In this document: positions 7,593 to 7,972 of the stretch, piece by piece
Layout of the letters: every line of letters begins with the position of its first letter
How positions within the stretch are numbered: the first letter of the stretch is position 1
Assembly (NCBI GenBank): GCA_934427095.1
Contig: CAKRYM010000058.1
Location: 1 to 7,972 of the forward strand
DNA length: 7,972 nucleotides
Reading direction: 5' to 3'
Origin: an uncultured Bacillota bacterium
GTDB lineage: Bacteria; Bacillota; Dehalobacteriia; UBA4068
Program-made: the position numbers and the translations under genes
The notes under the pieces: model-generated
Databases searched by the model: none
Seen by the model: only the letters and a program-made list of their open reading frames with translations
What the model was told of the DNA's origin: nothing

Positions 7593-7636
7593 CTGGCAAT
7601 CCTCAACGTACCTGTCAGTACGCCTGCGGTTGCCAG
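7593..7636. repeat. GTAC inverted repeat 2
   Basis: A two-level inverted repeat. The outer arms are CTGGCAA (7593-7599) and TTGCCAG (7630-7636); the inner arms are CGTAC (7607-7611) and GTACG (7618-7622) around the 6-base loop CTGTCA. It lies between repeat A copies 1 and 2. The structure suggests a folded transcript or a cruciform-like DNA module; there is no T-tract, so it is not an ordinary terminator. Confidence 0.75.
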
Positions 7637-7689
7637 TTGGACGGATCCTGGGCTGGCTTGATCCTCCTTGCTCCTGATGAAGGGGGTTT

Positions 7690-7753
7690 CGCTCCTCGGT
7701 TTCGTGTAGCATCGTCGCGAACCCTTGTCACAAGGCCGACCTGCGCCATCCTT
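7690..7753. repeat. Repeat A, copy 2
   Basis: A 64-base unit running from CGCTCCTCGG to GCCATCCTT on the plus strand. It matches copy 1 (7516-7579) at 61 of 64 positions without gaps, at an offset of exactly 174 bases. The differences are at 7725, 7736 and 7737. It contains the 13-base palindrome CCTTGTCACAAGG, in which copy 1 has one mismatch. A 9-base direct repeat TCCTTGCTC occurs at 7665-7673 and again at 7749-7757, around this copy. Confidence 0.9.
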
Positions 7754-7784
7754 GCTCATGCCTAGGCGGTTCGCGTTTCTATCT

Positions 7785-7972
7785 TTAGTAACGGTTACCG
7801 GCGGCTTGCCGCTCCCGGGCCCGTTTCGCTTCTAAATAAGCTTCGTAACGGCGGCGACGTTCTGCTTCTCGGGCTTGCACCCGCAGGCGGCCAAGGGCGT
7901 AAATCACCAAAAATACGGCAATACCTAAGAGGCCTACAATGATATAAATCCGTCTGGCCACCTCATTATAGG
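7785..7972 (-). CDS. Small single-pass membrane protein, unknown function (5' end uncertain)
   Basis: The frame is open from the window edge to the TAA at 7787-7785. If the GTG at 7961-7959 is the start, the product is 58 residues: a short basic N-terminus (MARR), one hydrophobic segment IYIIVGLLGIAVFLVIYAL (5-23), then a strongly charged Arg/Glu-rich tail (about 24-58) likely to be helical and cytoplasmic. GAGG lies immediately before the GTG, too close for an ordinary Shine-Dalgarno. The frame continues upstream (Y, N, E codons) to the edge, so a longer protein starting outside the window is equally possible. TATAAT at 7970-7965 resembles a -10 box, but its -35 region is out of view. I recognise no family. 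It is co-directional with the ABC-F gene, with the repeat cluster between them. Confidence 0.6.
   Translation of the reverse strand, partial: YNEVARRIYIIVGLLGIAVFLVIYALGRLRVQAREAERRRRYEAYLEAKRARERQAAGNRY

Larger units (their letters stand above)
7393..7784. other. Gene-free interval filled by a modular repeat cluster
   Basis: About 390 bases between the small membrane protein and the ABC-F gene. The interval is GC-rich, with several CG-rich palindromes, unlike the short intergenic gaps elsewhere in the window. It holds two near-identical 64-base repeats, a 15-base remnant of their core, and two GTAC-centred inverted repeats, arranged alternately. I see no convincing promoter, terminator or RNA gene. 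Long open frames cross it on both strands, but they are products of the repeat period (174 = 3 x 58) and base composition. It may be a cluster of dispersed genomic repeats or small non-autonomous elements. Confidence 0.7.

Noticed and set aside
7516..7753. A CRISPR array
   Set aside because: There are only two full copies, 64 bases long and 110 bases apart, with structured sequence between them and no cas genes in view.
7322..7765. Long open frames on both strands across the repeat cluster (minus 7322-7759, plus 7367-7765)
   Set aside because: They consist of repeat-derived peptide copies (period 58 codons) and run into the ABC-F gene. The minus-strand frame has a different frame from ABC-F, and neither resembles a known protein or has a good ribosome site.

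Overview
This is a bacterial chromosomal stretch in which every gene I can support lies on the minus strand, so it reads biologically from high to low coordinates. Strong GGAGG-type ribosome sites, a consensus vegetative promoter, TAA stops on all ordinary genes whose ends are visible, a SERCA-like bacterial Ca2+ P-type ATPase and an ABC-F ATPase all suit a fairly GC-rich Bacillota member (Clostridia or Negativicutes). That placement is an impression from protein style, not a measured result.

Layout in transcription order: (1) 7785-7972, the end of a small single-pass membrane protein, possibly starting at a GTG inside the window. (2) 7393-7784, about 390 bases without a credible gene, filled by a modular GC-rich repeat cluster: two 64-base copies 174 bases apart, a 15-base remnant of the same core six bases before the next start codon, and two GTAC-type inverted repeats between them. 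(3) 5470-7392, an ABC-F ATPase followed by a strong intrinsic terminator (5413-5447). (4) 2770-5328, a P-type cation (probably Ca2+) ATPase that is complete in one frame except for a single in-frame TGA at codon 437. (5) A promoter (2726-2754), then the tightly packed argS / class I glutamine-amidotransferase-like hydrolase / tsaE unit (2695 to 1), in which successive genes overlap by 1 and 7 bases; tsaE runs off the window.

The main point of interest is the ATPase TGA. It falls where the family normally has a cysteine (the Cys after KGAPExxxxR, equivalent to Cys525 of rabbit SERCA1). The frame continues through all downstream motifs with no other lesion. A hairpin with a bulged U starts 18 nt after the TGA, with its loop 27 nt after it. 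This could be selenocysteine recoding of a Ca2+ ATPase, a recent nonsense mutation, or a sequencing error; the window alone cannot decide. The second point is the repeat cluster, which reaches to within six bases of the ABC-F start codon and leaves no visible Shine-Dalgarno sequence.

Functionally, argS and tsaE both serve tRNA (arginine charging; t6A37 modification). The hydrolase between them is translationally linked to both but has no obvious tRNA role. The ABC-F protein probably acts on the ribosome and the P-type ATPase exports cations.
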